Below are positions 27,323 through 36,585 of a DNA stretch of 64,000 bases, in pieces. The stretch comes from Streptomyces sp. NBC_00154 (lineage in GTDB: Bacteria > Actinomycetota > Actinomycetes > Streptomycetales > Streptomycetaceae), in the NCBI RefSeq assembly GCF_026342835.1, contig NZ_JAPEMI010000002.1, forward strand, positions 248,001 through 312,000, given 5' to 3'. The notes below the pieces were generated by a model. It had not been told where the DNA came from and searched no databases. It saw only the letters and a program-made list of their open reading frames with translations. The position numbers were made by a program, and so were the translations under genes. The stretch's first letter is position 1. Every line of letters begins with the position of its first letter.

Positions 27323-28789
27323 GTGGGTATTCGCACCATGGTTGCAGCCGCCGTCTGCGCGGCCACGGCGCTTTCGGGTGGTACGGCCGCCGCGGCGCCC
27401 GCGACTACCACGGCGGGCCCGGCCGCTGCCACCGCACGCGAGGACTTCAACGGCGACGGCTACCAGGACCTGGCGGTCTCCGCCCCCGCCGCCACCATCA
27501 ACGGCCACTCCTGGGCGGGCTACATCGCCATCAGTTACGGCTCCGCGCAGGGCCTCGGCACCGCGCACACCACGATCATCACCCAGGACACCCCGGGCGT
27601 GCCAGGCACTTCTGGTGACGACCACGGCTTCGGCTACCGGATGTTCGCCCGCGACCTCGACGGTGACGGCCTCACTGACCTCGCCCTGGTGACCAACGAG
27701 GCGCTCGCGGCCACGAACAACTCCGGCTCCGTCATCGTCCTCTGGGGTCGCAGTGGCGGCGTCACGGGCCAGGGCTCGGTGCGTATCCCGGCGCCCGCCG
27801 ACGCCACTGTCGGCGCGAACCTCACCGCCGGCGATTTCGACGGCGACGGCAAGACGGATCTGATGATGTCGCACAGCGACAACTACGACCTGCGCAGCGT
27901 GATGTACGGGCCGTTCACCCGCGCCGGGGCGCCTGCCCGCGAGCAGCAGGTGACCATGTTCAGCACGGACAACTCCATCATCAGCACCGCGGCGGGCGAC
28001 TTCAACGGCGATGGCATCGACGACCTGTGCACCTTCTACGCTTACGAGGAGCACGCCGAAGGCGGCAAGCTGTGGCTGGGCACCGCGCACGGTCTGTCGG
28101 CGAACTCCACCCCGCTGCCCTCCGCCGCCGCCACCGCGGTCGGCGATTTCGACAAGGACGGCAAGGCAGACCTCGCCACCAGGGTGATCCCGAACGGCAT
28201 CACGGAGGATCTCCCCTACGACGCCGGCAGCGTCAAGATCTACTACGGCTCGGCGTCCGGCCCGAGCACCACCCGGACGAAGACCATCACGCAGAGCACC
28301 ACCGGCGTGCCCGGAGTCAGTGAGAAGGGCGACCAGTTCGGCGCGCGACTCAACACCGGCGACGTCAACGGCGACGGTTACGCCGACCTCGCCGTGGGTG
28401 TTCCCTTCGAGGCCATCGGCACGACCAGGGCCGCAGGCTCGGTGGTGCTGCTGAAGGGCGGCTCGGGCGGCCTGGGCGGCACCGGCGCGCAGGCGTTCCA
28501 CCAGAACACGTCGGGCGTCCCCGGCGTCGCGGAGGCCGGCGACCACTTCGGCGGCGCGGTCCGGCTGCTGGACATCAACGGCAACGGGAAGGCGGACCTC
28601 GCGGCCGGCGCCCCCGGCGAGGACCTCGGCACAGTCGCGGACGGCGGCGCGGTGTGGTCCCTGCGAGGCGCCTCCTCGGGCCTGACCGCCACGGGAGCGT
28701 TCGCCTTCAACCCGGTCGACCTGAGCGCCCCGGTGCCCGGCGCCCGCTTCGGCATGGACCTCTCGAACGACAACGGGCCGAATATCTGA
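27323..28789 (+). CDS. Secreted FG-GAP repeat (beta-propeller) protein
   Basis: A 488-residue exported protein with a signal peptide (MVAAAVCAATALSGGTAAAAP) and about seven FG-GAP repeats whose Ca-binding loops read DFNGDGYQD, DLDGDGLTD, DFDGDGKTD, DFNGDGIDD, DFDKDGKAD, DVNGDGYAD and DINGNGKAD. It shares the repeat phrases HQNTSGVPG and APGEDLGTVADGGAVW with the protein at 24124, so the two are paralogues. GTG start with GGAGGA three bases away. Function unknown; likely cell-surface or extracellular. Confidence 0.88.
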   Translation: MGIRTMVAAAVCAATALSGGTAAAAPATTTAGPAAATAREDFNGDGYQDLAVSAPAATINGHSWAGYIAISYGSAQGLGTAHTTIITQDTPGVPGTSGDDHGFGYRMFARDLDGDGLTDLALVTNEALAATNNSGSVIVLWGRSGGVTGQGSVRIPAPADATVGANLTAGDFDGDGKTDLMMSHSDNYDLRSVMYGPFTRAGAPAREQQVTMFSTDNSIISTAAGDFNGDGIDDLCTFYAYEEHAEGGKLWLGTAHGLSANSTPLPSAAATAVGDFDKDGKADLATRVIPNGITEDLPYDAGSVKIYYGSASGPSTTRTKTITQSTTGVPGVSEKGDQFGARLNTGDVNGDGYADLAVGVPFEAIGTTRAAGSVVLLKGGSGGLGGTGAQAFHQNTSGVPGVAEAGDHFGGAVRLLDINGNGKADLAAGAPGEDLGTVADGGAVWSLRGASSGLTATGAFAFNPVDLSAPVPGARFGMDLSNDNGPNI

Positions 28790-28939
28790 TGGGCACCTGA
28801 ACGGAAGATCCCCCAGGCTCAACGATCTGATGAGTGACCGTCTCGAACCCAGACCGACATCGCTGGGAAATGACGGCACCTCCGGTGTGTGACCGACCAC
28901 GGCCGCCTGCCGCAGCAAGGTCGACCCCGCAGAGCCCGG

Positions 28940-29239
28940 TCAGCTTCTACGGCGCAACGGCAGCATCTGCCCCACTCCCATGAGGATCAGTCCGCAGAGA
29001 GTCAGCGCGGTCGTGCTGAAGAAGCGGATCTCCCAGGGCGGGCTCGGTGCTATTCGGAAGTAGAACAAGCCCTGCACCACGCAGTTCGTGCCCACCAACA
29101 GTGCCCCGAGGCCGTAGATCCGCGGTTGGGTGACTCGGCGGCGCGCCCACGGCAACGTCCACCCTGTGCGTATCGACGCAGTTCCCAGGACGATCGCCAG
29201 AACGCCCAGGATCATCCCGGATCCAACAACCCATTCCAC
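28940..29239 (-). CDS. Small membrane protein
   Basis: 99 residues with three predicted membrane helices (VVGSGMILGVLAIVLGTASI, LGALLVGTNCVVQGLFYF, ALTLCGLILMGVGQMLPL) and a basic C-terminus. I do not recognise a family. GTG start after GGAGGAGG. No obvious partner. Confidence 0.55.
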   Translation of the reverse strand: MEWVVGSGMILGVLAIVLGTASIRTGWTLPWARRRVTQPRIYGLGALLVGTNCVVQGLFYFRIAPSPPWEIRFFSTTALTLCGLILMGVGQMLPLRRRS

Positions 29240-29281
29240 GGTGCCTCCTCCTGCTGACGAGTAAGCGAACGGTGAACTGTC

Positions 29282-29580
29282 TCAGATCTGTGCGACGCAC
29301 CGCTGTCCCCGGCCGGCGCCGGTGACCTTGGCGCTCGGCGGCAGTGTGATCACCTTCCGCCGTTCCTGAGGACTGATGTCTACGAGCGGCCGGAACTCCT
29401 GATGCCCGTCGTCCGCGGCCTCATCGATCAGCTCCGGCAGGTGCAGCCGGCGACTTCAGCAGCACACAGGTGCCCCAGCCGGAGAAACCTAGCCGCAGTC
29501 CCGCCAGGAGACCCCAACTGTCCTTGAAATGTGGCGATATCAGGGACTTTGGGTCGATGTGCCGTCGTCCCACACCGTGT
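29282..29580 (-). pseudogene. Decayed gene, family unknown
   Basis: Leftward reading gives HIDPKSLISPHFKDSWGLL and GWGTCVLLKSP, and then in another frame LHLPELIDEAADDGHQEF and PQERRKVITLPPSAKV to a stop. The two halves look like one protein with a single frameshift near 29450. No family assigned. Confidence 0.35.
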
Positions 29581-30067
29581 CCTGCAACCTCCCGGACGCT
29601 TCGTGTTCTCGGAGCGTTCCGGCGATCGCTACCGGCGGTCACGACGGACTGACGGAGCACGTGGACAAAAACCCTCTTCGTACACCACCAACTGCTGGGG
29701 GCGCAAAGAGGAGCTGCCGCCCGCCATTATGATCAGGGTGAAAACGCTCGCTTCCCCGGTCCGGATGCGCGGAGCCGCCCCGCGTCCGGAGGGGGACCGC
29801 GGACGGAGGCTGGGAACAGCAACGACTGCCCCGGTGCACCGCTGTGATGGAGGAGATTCGGATGCCCCGGACGGCCACGGGTCCGGCCTGACCGTGTCTT
29901 GGGCGGCAATGGCTACAGCTCCCGGTCCATCCGGACCTGGCTCAGGCGGTGGGGCAGCGGCTGCACCATCCCCGAACGGACCCACCAGGTCCGCAACCGA
30001 TGGTTCCTGATCAATCCCGGCCGCGTGGGACACCCCGCGCGGCCGACAGAAAACACGAGGCAGTTCT
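29581..30067. other. Intergenic before the binding-protein gene
   Basis: 487 bp. GC-rich, with no convincing gene. It must hold the promoter of the binding-protein gene; GATCAATCCCGGCCGCG near 30009 begins an imperfect hairpin. Confidence 0.35.
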
Positions 30068-31654
30068 GTGAACATACGCAAGCGGTGGACAAGCGCTCCT
30101 GTCGGGGCCGGTCTCGCGGCGGCCCTGCTGAGCAGCTGCAGCCTTCAGACCGAAGGAGGCGCAGCCGAGCCCGGCAACTCGATCGTGGTGGGCATGTCGG
30201 ACGACGTCCTGGCCGCGGACCCGGCCTCGGGCTACGACCCGGGGTCCTGGCTGCTGTTCAACAACGTCTTCCAGTCCCTGCTCAGCTTTCCCCGAGGGAC
30301 TACGACCCCCCAGCCGGAAGCGGCTAAGTCCTGCTCGTTCGAGGACGGCAACAGGACTTACCGGTGTACGCTCCGTGGCGGTCTGACCTTCAGCAACGGC
30401 CACAGCCTCACCTCCGAGGACGTCAAGTACTCCTTCGAGCGGGCGATCAGGATCGATGACCCCGCCGGCCCCGCGCCGCTGCTCTCCACGATCGCGAAGA
30501 TCACCACTCCGGACGCGCGAACGGTCGTCTTCCAGCTCAAGGTTCCTGACGCCACCTTCCCCAGCAAGATCGCCTCGGGCGCCGGTTCCATCGTGGACCA
30601 CAGCGAGTACCCGGCGAACAGCCTGCGCAAGGACGGCAAGGCCGTCGGGTCGGGGCCCTACAAGCTCAAGTCCCTCGACAAGTCGAAGGCCGTCTTCACG
30701 GTCAACTCCGACTACCAGGGCACAGCACGGGTGAAGAATTCGGGCGTCACCCTCGACTTCTTCCGGGGCGACCAGAAGAAGCTGGCGTCCGCGTTGCAGA
30801 AGGGAGACATCGATGTCGCCTACCGCGGTCTGACCGCGCGGGACATCTCCCAACTGGAGGATTCCGCCGCCGCGGCCGACAAGGGCATCGACGTCGTCGA
30901 AGGCACCAGCGCCGAGGTGCAGCACCTGGTCTTCAACATGAAGGATCCGGTGGTCGGACAGCTCCCCGTACGCAAGGCCATCGCGTACCTGGTGAATCGT
31001 GACGCTCTCGTCAGCGAGGTCTATCACTCCACGGCCACCCCGCTGTACTCGATCGTCCCCGCCGGCATCACGGCCCACAACACCGCGTACTTCGACATGT
31101 ACGGCGGCAGCCCGCAGCCGGCCAAGGCCGAAGAGGCACTGCGTACCGCGGGCATCACCGACAAGGTGAAGCTCACGCTGTGGTCCACACCGAGCCGCTA
31201 CGGCCCCGCCACCGATGACGCGTTCCGGGCGATCGCCAAGCAGCTCAATGCGAGCGGACTGTTCGACGCGGAGGTCAAGTCCCTGCCCATCGACCAGTAC
31301 GAGAAGCGGATCGCGGCCGGCGAGCTCGGCGTCTACGTAAAGGGCTGGGTCCCGGACTACCCCGACCCGGACAACTTCACCCAGCCGTTCTTCGGCAAGG
31401 ACAACGTCCTGCAGAACCGCTACGTGAACGATGACATCACTCGCCGGATCATCCCCGACACCGCCGCCCAGGCCGAGCGGGGTTCCACCGAGAAGGACTT
31501 CGGCGAGCTCCAGGACGACGTGGCCCGGGACCTGCCGATCCTGCCGCTGTGGCAGGGCAAGCAGTACGCGGTGGCGCACGACAACATCTCCGGCCTGGAG
31601 TGGACCCTGGACGCCTCGACCGTCTTCCGCTTCTGGGAGATCAGCAAGTACTAG
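30068..31654 (+). CDS. ABC transporter substrate-binding lipoprotein, family 5 (peptide)
   Basis: A 528-residue extracellular solute-binding lipoprotein of the DppA/OppA family. The signal has a lipobox LLSSC (about residues 20-24), so Cys is lipidated. Family blocks include FSNGHSLTSEDVKYSFERA, VGSGPYKLKS and VKGWVPDYPDPDNFTQPFF. It binds oligopeptides or similar ligands for import. No permease or ATPase gene lies nearby, so it is an orphan here. The stop TAG at 31652-31654 lies in the CTAG duplicated by the adjoining IS701 element; permease genes that would normally follow are absent. GTG start after GAGG. Confidence 0.9.
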   Translation: MNIRKRWTSAPVGAGLAAALLSSCSLQTEGGAAEPGNSIVVGMSDDVLAADPASGYDPGSWLLFNNVFQSLLSFPRGTTTPQPEAAKSCSFEDGNRTYRCTLRGGLTFSNGHSLTSEDVKYSFERAIRIDDPAGPAPLLSTIAKITTPDARTVVFQLKVPDATFPSKIASGAGSIVDHSEYPANSLRKDGKAVGSGPYKLKSLDKSKAVFTVNSDYQGTARVKNSGVTLDFFRGDQKKLASALQKGDIDVAYRGLTARDISQLEDSAAAADKGIDVVEGTSAEVQHLVFNMKDPVVGQLPVRKAIAYLVNRDALVSEVYHSTATPLYSIVPAGITAHNTAYFDMYGGSPQPAKAEEALRTAGITDKVKLTLWSTPSRYGPATDDAFRAIAKQLNASGLFDAEVKSLPIDQYEKRIAAGELGVYVKGWVPDYPDPDNFTQPFFGKDNVLQNRYVNDDITRRIIPDTAAQAERGSTEKDFGELQDDVARDLPILPLWQGKQYAVAHDNISGLEWTLDASTVFRFWEISKY

Positions 31655-33096
31655 TAGTGCTTGGTCAGGTCGATATAGGGGTGGGTATGTCGCGGTGGCA
31701 GGTGGGGCAGGCGCCGGTCCAGACTGCGAGCAGGGTCTGGAGTTCGCGGACGACTTGGTAGAGGCTCAGGCCGGCGCCGCGTCTTTTGGGGCTTGGGCCA
31801 GTCGTTGCAGGGTGCAGAAGGCGTGCGCGACAGAGACAAGGGTGACGTGGTGGTGCCAGCCGCCCCAGGTTCGGCCCTCGAAATGGGCCAGGCCCAGGGC
31901 CTGTTTCATCTCCCGGTAGTCGTGCTCGATGCGCCAGCGGAGCTTGGCGAGCCGGACCAGCGTGGTCACAGGCATGCCGGAGGGCAGGTCGGACAGCCAG
32001 AACTGCACCGGCTCGGGCTCGCCGGCGGGCCATTCGGCCAGCAGCCAGCACTCCGGCAGCTCCGGGCCGTCGGTGGCCTGCCGGACCTCACGTCCGGCGG
32101 GCCGGATGCGCAAGGCCACGAAGCGGGAGTAGATGCGCTTGAAGCCGGAGCGGCCGGTGCCGGGCCGGGAGCCTTCCCGCCACTGCACCCCTCGTGCGGC
32201 CTTCCGCCCCGCCGCGATGACCAACTCCTTGACCGACCGCGGCTTGTCGGGATACTTGGCCACCGGCGGGCGTCCGGTCCCGGAGTACGGCTCGGCCACC
32301 GGCACCGCGTCGCCGGGCTGGGCCGACAGCGTGCTGGAGATTCCCACCACGTAGTTCAGGTCGCGGGCCTGCACCCCGTGCCGGAACGCGGCGGCGTCGC
32401 CGTATCCGGCATCAGCGATGACCAGCGGCACCTCGATGCCCCACGAGCGGGTCTCATCGAGCATGTCCAGAGCCAGCTGCCACTTCTCCACGTGCCCGAC
32501 ATCCTCGGGGATCTGGCAGACGGCACGCCGGGCGGCCTTGTCCGGATCGGCCTTTGGCGAGTGGGGGTCCCATGTCTCGGGCAGGAACAGCCGCCAGTTG
32601 ACCGCCGCCGAAGCATGATCCGAGGCAAGGTGCAGCGAGACGCCGACCTGGCAATTGGTGACTTTGCCCGCCGTGCCGGTGTACTGCCGCGACACACACG
32701 CCGAAGCGGTCCCGTCCTTCAGGAACCCCGTGTCGTCGAAAATAAGCGCGGACGGCCGGATCGCCGCTTCCATTCTCCAGGCCACCCTGGCCCGCACATG
32801 CGCCGGATCCCAGGGACTGGTGGTCACGAAATTGGCCAGCGCCTGCCGATTCCCGTCCTCACCCAGCCGGGCCGCCATCGGCTCGACCGACTTGCGCCGC
32901 CCGTCGGTCAGCAGCCCCCGCAGGTAGACCTGCCCCCACCGACGCTGATCCTTCCGCGCGAACGGCTCGAACACCTCCGCCGCGAACGCCTCCAACTCAC
33001 CACGCACCACAGCAATCTCGTCCGGAGTCACACACTCCCAACGCCGCACCGGGCCAGAAGGACACGCACCACCGCAGCCGACCTGACCAAGCACTA
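31655..33096 (-). mobile_element. IS701-family element A (complete)
   Basis: 1442 bp. Terminal inverted repeats begin TAGTGCTTGGTCAGGTCG at both ends. It is flanked by the 4-bp duplication CTAG (31651-31654 and 33097-33100), which fits the family's YTAR preference. It inserted at the very end of the binding-protein gene. Confidence 0.93.
31766..33031 (-). CDS. IS701-family transposase
   Basis: A 421-residue DDE transposase, complete. Features: first catalytic Asp in LIFDDTGFLKDGTASACV, second in LVIADAGYGDAAAFR, and the Glu region in LRWRIEHDYREMKQALGL. The GTG at 33031 gives the same N-terminus (MTPDEIAVVRGEL) as copy B; a longer frame would run out of the element. About 90 per cent similar by eye to copy B, so an older divergence. 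Confidence 0.92.
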   Translation of the reverse strand: MTPDEIAVVRGELEAFAAEVFEPFARKDQRRWGQVYLRGLLTDGRRKSVEPMAARLGEDGNRQALANFVTTSPWDPAHVRARVAWRMEAAIRPSALIFDDTGFLKDGTASACVSRQYTGTAGKVTNCQVGVSLHLASDHASAAVNWRLFLPETWDPHSPKADPDKAARRAVCQIPEDVGHVEKWQLALDMLDETRSWGIEVPLVIADAGYGDAAAFRHGVQARDLNYVVGISSTLSAQPGDAVPVAEPYSGTGRPPVAKYPDKPRSVKELVIAAGRKAARGVQWREGSRPGTGRSGFKRIYSRFVALRIRPAGREVRQATDGPELPECWLLAEWPAGEPEPVQFWLSDLPSGMPVTTLVRLAKLRWRIEHDYREMKQALGLAHFEGRTWGGWHHHVTLVSVAHAFCTLQRLAQAPKDAAPA

Positions 33097-33135
33097 CTAG
33101 GGTCTGCCCGGCGATCGCCGGGCACACTGGCCGAC

Positions 33136-33507
33136 ATGCCTGTCTCGCTGCATCACATTGTCATCGACGCCCACGACCTGCCCTCTCTGGCCCGGTTCTG
33201 GGCTGAGGTGCTGGGTTGGCGGATCCTGTCCGAGCGGGAGCGGGAGGTCGTGATCGGGCCGGACGAGACCGCGCCGGTGGGCATCTGCTTCATGCCTGTT
33301 ACGGACCGTAAGCTGGTCAAGAACCGTCTGCACCTCGATCTGACGTCCGCCGCGGAGGACCGGGAGGCCGAGATCGAGCGCATCCTCGCACTCGGCGCCC
33401 GCAGAGCGGACGTCGGGCAGAGCGGCAGCGAGTCGTGGACCGTGCTGGCCGATCCGGAGGGGAACGAGTTCTGCGTAGTCCGCCCGAAGGAGACCCTCAT
33501 CGGCTAG
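33136..33507 (+). CDS. VOC-family (glyoxalase-like) protein
   Basis: A 123-residue vicinal-oxygen-chelate protein (glyoxalase-like, PF18029-type). It starts MPVSLHHIVIDAHDLPSLAR with the metal-binding-type histidine HHIVIDAHD, has RLHLDLTSA in the middle and a C-terminal VLADPEGNEFCVV with the acidic ligand. Function unknown; members act in resistance or small-molecule metabolism. The start is only 36 bp past the IS701 duplication, so its promoter may have been replaced. Confidence 0.82.
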   Translation: MPVSLHHIVIDAHDLPSLARFWAEVLGWRILSEREREVVIGPDETAPVGICFMPVTDRKLVKNRLHLDLTSAAEDREAEIERILALGARRADVGQSGSESWTVLADPEGNEFCVVRPKETLIG

Positions 33508-33534
33508 GACGTGACGATCGTCGTCGAAGGCGGG

Positions 33535-33575
33535 GGGCCGTCCGCCGCGTGAACCATTGCGCAGGCGGACGGCCC
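33535..33575 (+). terminator. Terminator after the VOC gene
   Basis: GGGCCGTCCGCC and its perfect complement GGCGGACGGCCC, a 12-bp stem with a 17-base loop, 27 bp past the stop codon. Confidence 0.65.
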
Positions 33576-33717
33576 GGCTGTCGGTCTTCTCCGGGGTCGT
33601 GTGCCGGATGCCCCGATGCCGCAGGCACCGGCGGCACGGCCGGCGGCGGCTCGGAGCTCGTTGCGTTCTCGGCGGGCCCGACCGCACCGGACGCAACGTG
33701 GGTGCGATGCCGCTGAA

Positions 33718-34458
33718 CTACTGGGATGCCGGTCCGTAGTGCACGGTGACCCGGTCGAACCCCAGCGAGCCGAGCAGGCCCTTGAGCATGTTCGTGGTGT
33801 TCTTCTCGGCGCGGCCGGTCAGGCCGCTGTCCTTGGCGGCCTCGCCGATGTGCCGGGCGGCGAGCTTGTTGACCGCCTGCTCACTGCTGGGGTTGTCCGA
33901 GAAGAAGTCACCGATTCGATCGAGGAACCCGCGTTGCTTGGAGACGGCGTAGGAGCGGTCCGGGTCGAGTGCCGGCTTGCCCAGTACTGCATGCGGCAGC
34001 CGGATCTCGGCCGTGGTGCGCTCCTTGTTGATCACCACACCGTCACTCGCCACCTTCCCGAGGTCGACGGACGCACCGACGGTGCCGGCACCGACATACA
34101 GGGTGCGGGTGCCGCGGATGGCATCCGGCAGGAACTTCGCGTCCTTCTCCAGATCCACCACGACCTGGAAGTTGCCGGAGGCCGCCTCGTACGAGCTCAT
34201 GTCCTGAATCGACTTCAGCACGGCTGGTCCCGAGCGGTCCTGTGTCTTTTCGCCGAAGAGGTCATCGATGCCGGGAAGCACGCTGAGGCGGGTGCCCACG
34301 AGCAGCAGAGCGAGCGCGGCCGCGCCGAGCACGACCACTTTCACCCACCACCGGGGGCGGCTGGGGCGGGGTTCACGCTCTCCCGACTTCCCGGACACAT
34401 CGAGGCGTTCGGAACTCCCGCGTTGCTTGCCGGCCTTCCTTGCGTCAGTGGACGTCAT
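33718..34458 (-). CDS. DUF4230 membrane-anchored protein
   Basis: A 246-residue protein: basic, serine-rich N-terminus, one membrane helix (VVVLGAAALALLLVGTRLSVL, about residues 38-58), then an external DUF4230 domain (SSYEAASGNFQVVVDLEKD, DGVVINKERTTAEIRLPHA). The function of the family is unknown. The ATG at 34458 (MTSTDARKAGK) was taken as start; the longer frame lacks support. It is divergent from the DUF664 gene. Confidence 0.75.
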   Translation of the reverse strand: MTSTDARKAGKQRGSSERLDVSGKSGEREPRPSRPRWWVKVVVLGAAALALLLVGTRLSVLPGIDDLFGEKTQDRSGPAVLKSIQDMSSYEAASGNFQVVVDLEKDAKFLPDAIRGTRTLYVGAGTVGASVDLGKVASDGVVINKERTTAEIRLPHAVLGKPALDPDRSYAVSKQRGFLDRIGDFFSDNPSSEQAVNKLAARHIGEAAKDSGLTGRAEKNTTNMLKGLLGSLGFDRVTVHYGPASQ

Positions 34459-34619
34459 GGCATCCGTGTGACCCGATCGCCACCTTCCAATCAGGATGAC
34501 CGGACACAATCAGTCAGATCCTGTATCCCGAGGCAGACGCCGGTGCCGACGGCTCAACTGTCCTGGTTCGGGCCGCTGATCACTCGGGCAGTGCCCACAG
34601 GCCTTGAAGGAGAGACAGC

Positions 34620-35177
34620 ATGAGTACGACCAGCCCACAGAGAAGAGCTGCCATGTTCGTCGGACCCGACGACGACCCCCGGCTCGGTGCTCCCTCGACC
34701 GGCGAAGAACGCGGCATGCTCGTCGGATTCCTCATGGCTCAGCGTGCGACGCTGGAACTGAAGTGCGCCGGTCTGGACGCGGAACTGTCGCGGCGCTCCG
34801 TCGAGCCCTCCACCCTCTCGCTGCTCGGCCTCGTCCGCCATCTGGCCGACGTGGAACGTCGATGGTTCCGTCAGGTCCTCGCCGGCCAGGACGCACCACC
34901 GCGTTTCTCCTCGTCGGCCGAGCCCGACGGCGACTTCGACGGCGCGGTGTCCGATCCCGCCATTGCGGCCAAGGCCTGGGAGGCATGGCGCGCCGAGGTG
35001 GCGTTCGCCGACGCCTTCGTCACCGACGCGCCCCACCTGGACATTGTGGGCGAGGACGAGTGGCGCGGGGTGGTGTCGCTGCGCTGGGTGCTCATCCACA
35101 TGGTCGAGGAATACGCCCGGCACAACGGACACGCCGATCTGCTCCGTGAGCGCATCGATGGCGCGATGGGCGTGTGA
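34620..35177 (+). CDS. DinB-superfamily (DUF664) protein
   Basis: A 185-residue four-helix-bundle protein of the DUF664 branch of DinB. Metal-binding-type histidines occur in LLGLVRHLADVERRWF, and in the final helices VLIHMVEEYARHNGHADLLRE, the usual His-x3-Glu/His pattern. Family members include mycothiol- or bacillithiol-linked transferases and proteins of unknown role. AAGGAG precedes the ATG by about eight bases. Intact. Confidence 0.85.
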   Translation: MSTTSPQRRAAMFVGPDDDPRLGAPSTGEERGMLVGFLMAQRATLELKCAGLDAELSRRSVEPSTLSLLGLVRHLADVERRWFRQVLAGQDAPPRFSSSAEPDGDFDGAVSDPAIAAKAWEAWRAEVAFADAFVTDAPHLDIVGEDEWRGVVSLRWVLIHMVEEYARHNGHADLLRERIDGAMGV

Positions 35178-35270
35178 CGGCGAGGCATTCCCGCCGGCCG
35201 TCCGGAGTCCGTCGATACCCCGGACTCATGTTGACCGGCTCTGCCGCTGATGTCCGAGTGATCCGGTGTA

Positions 35271-36032
35271 TCAGTAGCGGTGGCCGTGCCAATGCGGGTC
35301 CTCCCAGCGATCAAGACCGGTGACCCCCAGCAGCCGCACCCGGTGCAGCAGTTCCTCGGATACGCCCAGGCCAGGGAGCCGGGCCGGTGCATGGTGGACA
35401 AGCCAGCCAGTCAGCTCGACGCGTATCTCTTCCTCGTCCTCCGACGCGTGCCAGGGAAGTCGGTCATCGAGCAGGTCGTCCCCCCAATGTCCCACCGCTT
35501 CGGCCAGGTGTTGGTCGGCCACGGCGTCAGCCAGTACTTCCCAGGTGCGGAGCCACGGGCTCAGGGTGCTCGATGCTTCAGCGCACAGTACGAGGACCTC
35601 GTACGCGGGTACGCCGGGATCCGGATCGGTGAGCGTGTGCACCCACCATGCCTGCAGGAATTCATTGACTGCCGCAGCTTGCTCCGGAGGCCACTGCTGC
35701 CAATGGCCGCGAGCGAAGGATCGCCCGGCCTCCTCCATGCGGAAGTGGGACTCGATGAGACCGCTGGCGAGGGCCGTGGCGAACTGGGGCAGGATCCGGC
35801 GCAGTACGGATGAGTGATCGCTCCAGTCGATGGCCTGCCATGTGCGCTGCAGGAGGTCGGGGTCCAGCTCCGTGTCCGCCACCTTGAGCTGCGCGAGGTC
35901 TTCAGCGCTGCCCCAGTGGCACTCACAGTTGTGCTCGTCGGGGCGGGCGATCATCCCGCGGAAAGTGGAGGCCAGGCCGTCCAGCGCTGCGTCGAGACGA
36001 AGTCGTGCGCGGGGCCGGTCGAGGTTCATCAT
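35271..36032 (-). CDS. Conserved hypothetical protein
   Basis: A 253-residue soluble, acidic, tryptophan-rich helical protein (TWQAIDWSDHSSVLRRILPQ, FLQAWWVHTLTDPDPG, LAEAVGHWGDDLLDDRLPW). The C-terminal 30 residues are rich in Trp and His (LDRWEDPHWHGHRY). Similar proteins occur in Streptomyces; no function is known to me. No signal peptide. It converges on the DUF664 gene. Confidence 0.62.
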   Translation of the reverse strand: MMNLDRPRARLRLDAALDGLASTFRGMIARPDEHNCECHWGSAEDLAQLKVADTELDPDLLQRTWQAIDWSDHSSVLRRILPQFATALASGLIESHFRMEEAGRSFARGHWQQWPPEQAAAVNEFLQAWWVHTLTDPDPGVPAYEVLVLCAEASSTLSPWLRTWEVLADAVADQHLAEAVGHWGDDLLDDRLPWHASEDEEEIRVELTGWLVHHAPARLPGLGVSEELLHRVRLLGVTGLDRWEDPHWHGHRY

Positions 36033-36156
36033 GGCGTTTCGCCTTCGAGGACTCCGGGAGATTGTGCTGCCCGAAGATCCCCAACCTACCGGGGCGGCCC
36101 CGGTGACAGCATCCCCATGACAGGCCGGGCAGGGGCCGTCTGCCGCGCGCTGTCGG

Positions 36157-36327
36157 TCAGCCTGCCTGGTACACGTGTGCGCGGGCGCCCTGCCATTCGA
36201 TCACGCTGGGATCGTCGAGAACCCGCTCCGGGTCAGCCAGTCCGGCGGCGGACAGAAGCACGACAAGGTCGTGATCGCTGTGTGCGGTCCCCAACCGCCG
36301 TTCGCAACCGTTGACGTGCATCGTCAC
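36157..36327 (-). CDS. Small hypothetical protein
   Basis: 56 residues (MTMHVNGCERRLGTAHSDHD, then LVVLLSAAGLADPERVLDD). The GTG at 36327 has GGAGG seven bases upstream. The pattern resembles small Streptomyces proteins of unknown function. Confidence 0.45.
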   Translation of the reverse strand: MTMHVNGCERRLGTAHSDHDLVVLLSAAGLADPERVLDDPSVIEWQGARAHVYQAG

Positions 36328-36536
36328 AAGTCTGCCTCCGGAAGGTGTGGGGGGCTGAATGGTCCAGCGGGGTGTCACCATGGCTTCAGGGTGTCTCCAA
36401 ATACCCGTCGCTGCACCGCACTTACGGGCCGTACACCCGTCTGGCCGATCGGCGTTTTGTTCGGAACCGGGTGATCTGGTTAGCTGCTTCTGCCGCCCGG
36501 TCTGAGCAACTGTCAGTGACTGACCGCGATCGGGCG

Positions 36537-36574
36537 CAATTCCGCCCCCCTTCCGGGGAAGGGGGGCGGAATTG
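36537..36574. terminator. Very strong bidirectional hairpin
   Basis: An 18-bp perfect inverted repeat (CAATTCCGCCCCCCTTCC at 36537-36554, its complement at 36557-36574) with only two bases between the arms. It lies 12 bp past the stop of the GH3 gene (leftward). A transcription terminator working on both strands is the simplest reading. Confidence 0.75.
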
Positions 36575-36585
36575 AGCGTCCGGGC

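Noticed and set aside
27260..28918. 552-codon frame opposite the second FG-GAP gene
   Set aside because: Antisense shadow for the same reasons.
30011..31579. 522-codon frame opposite the binding-protein gene
   Set aside because: Antisense shadow of a well-supported lipoprotein gene.
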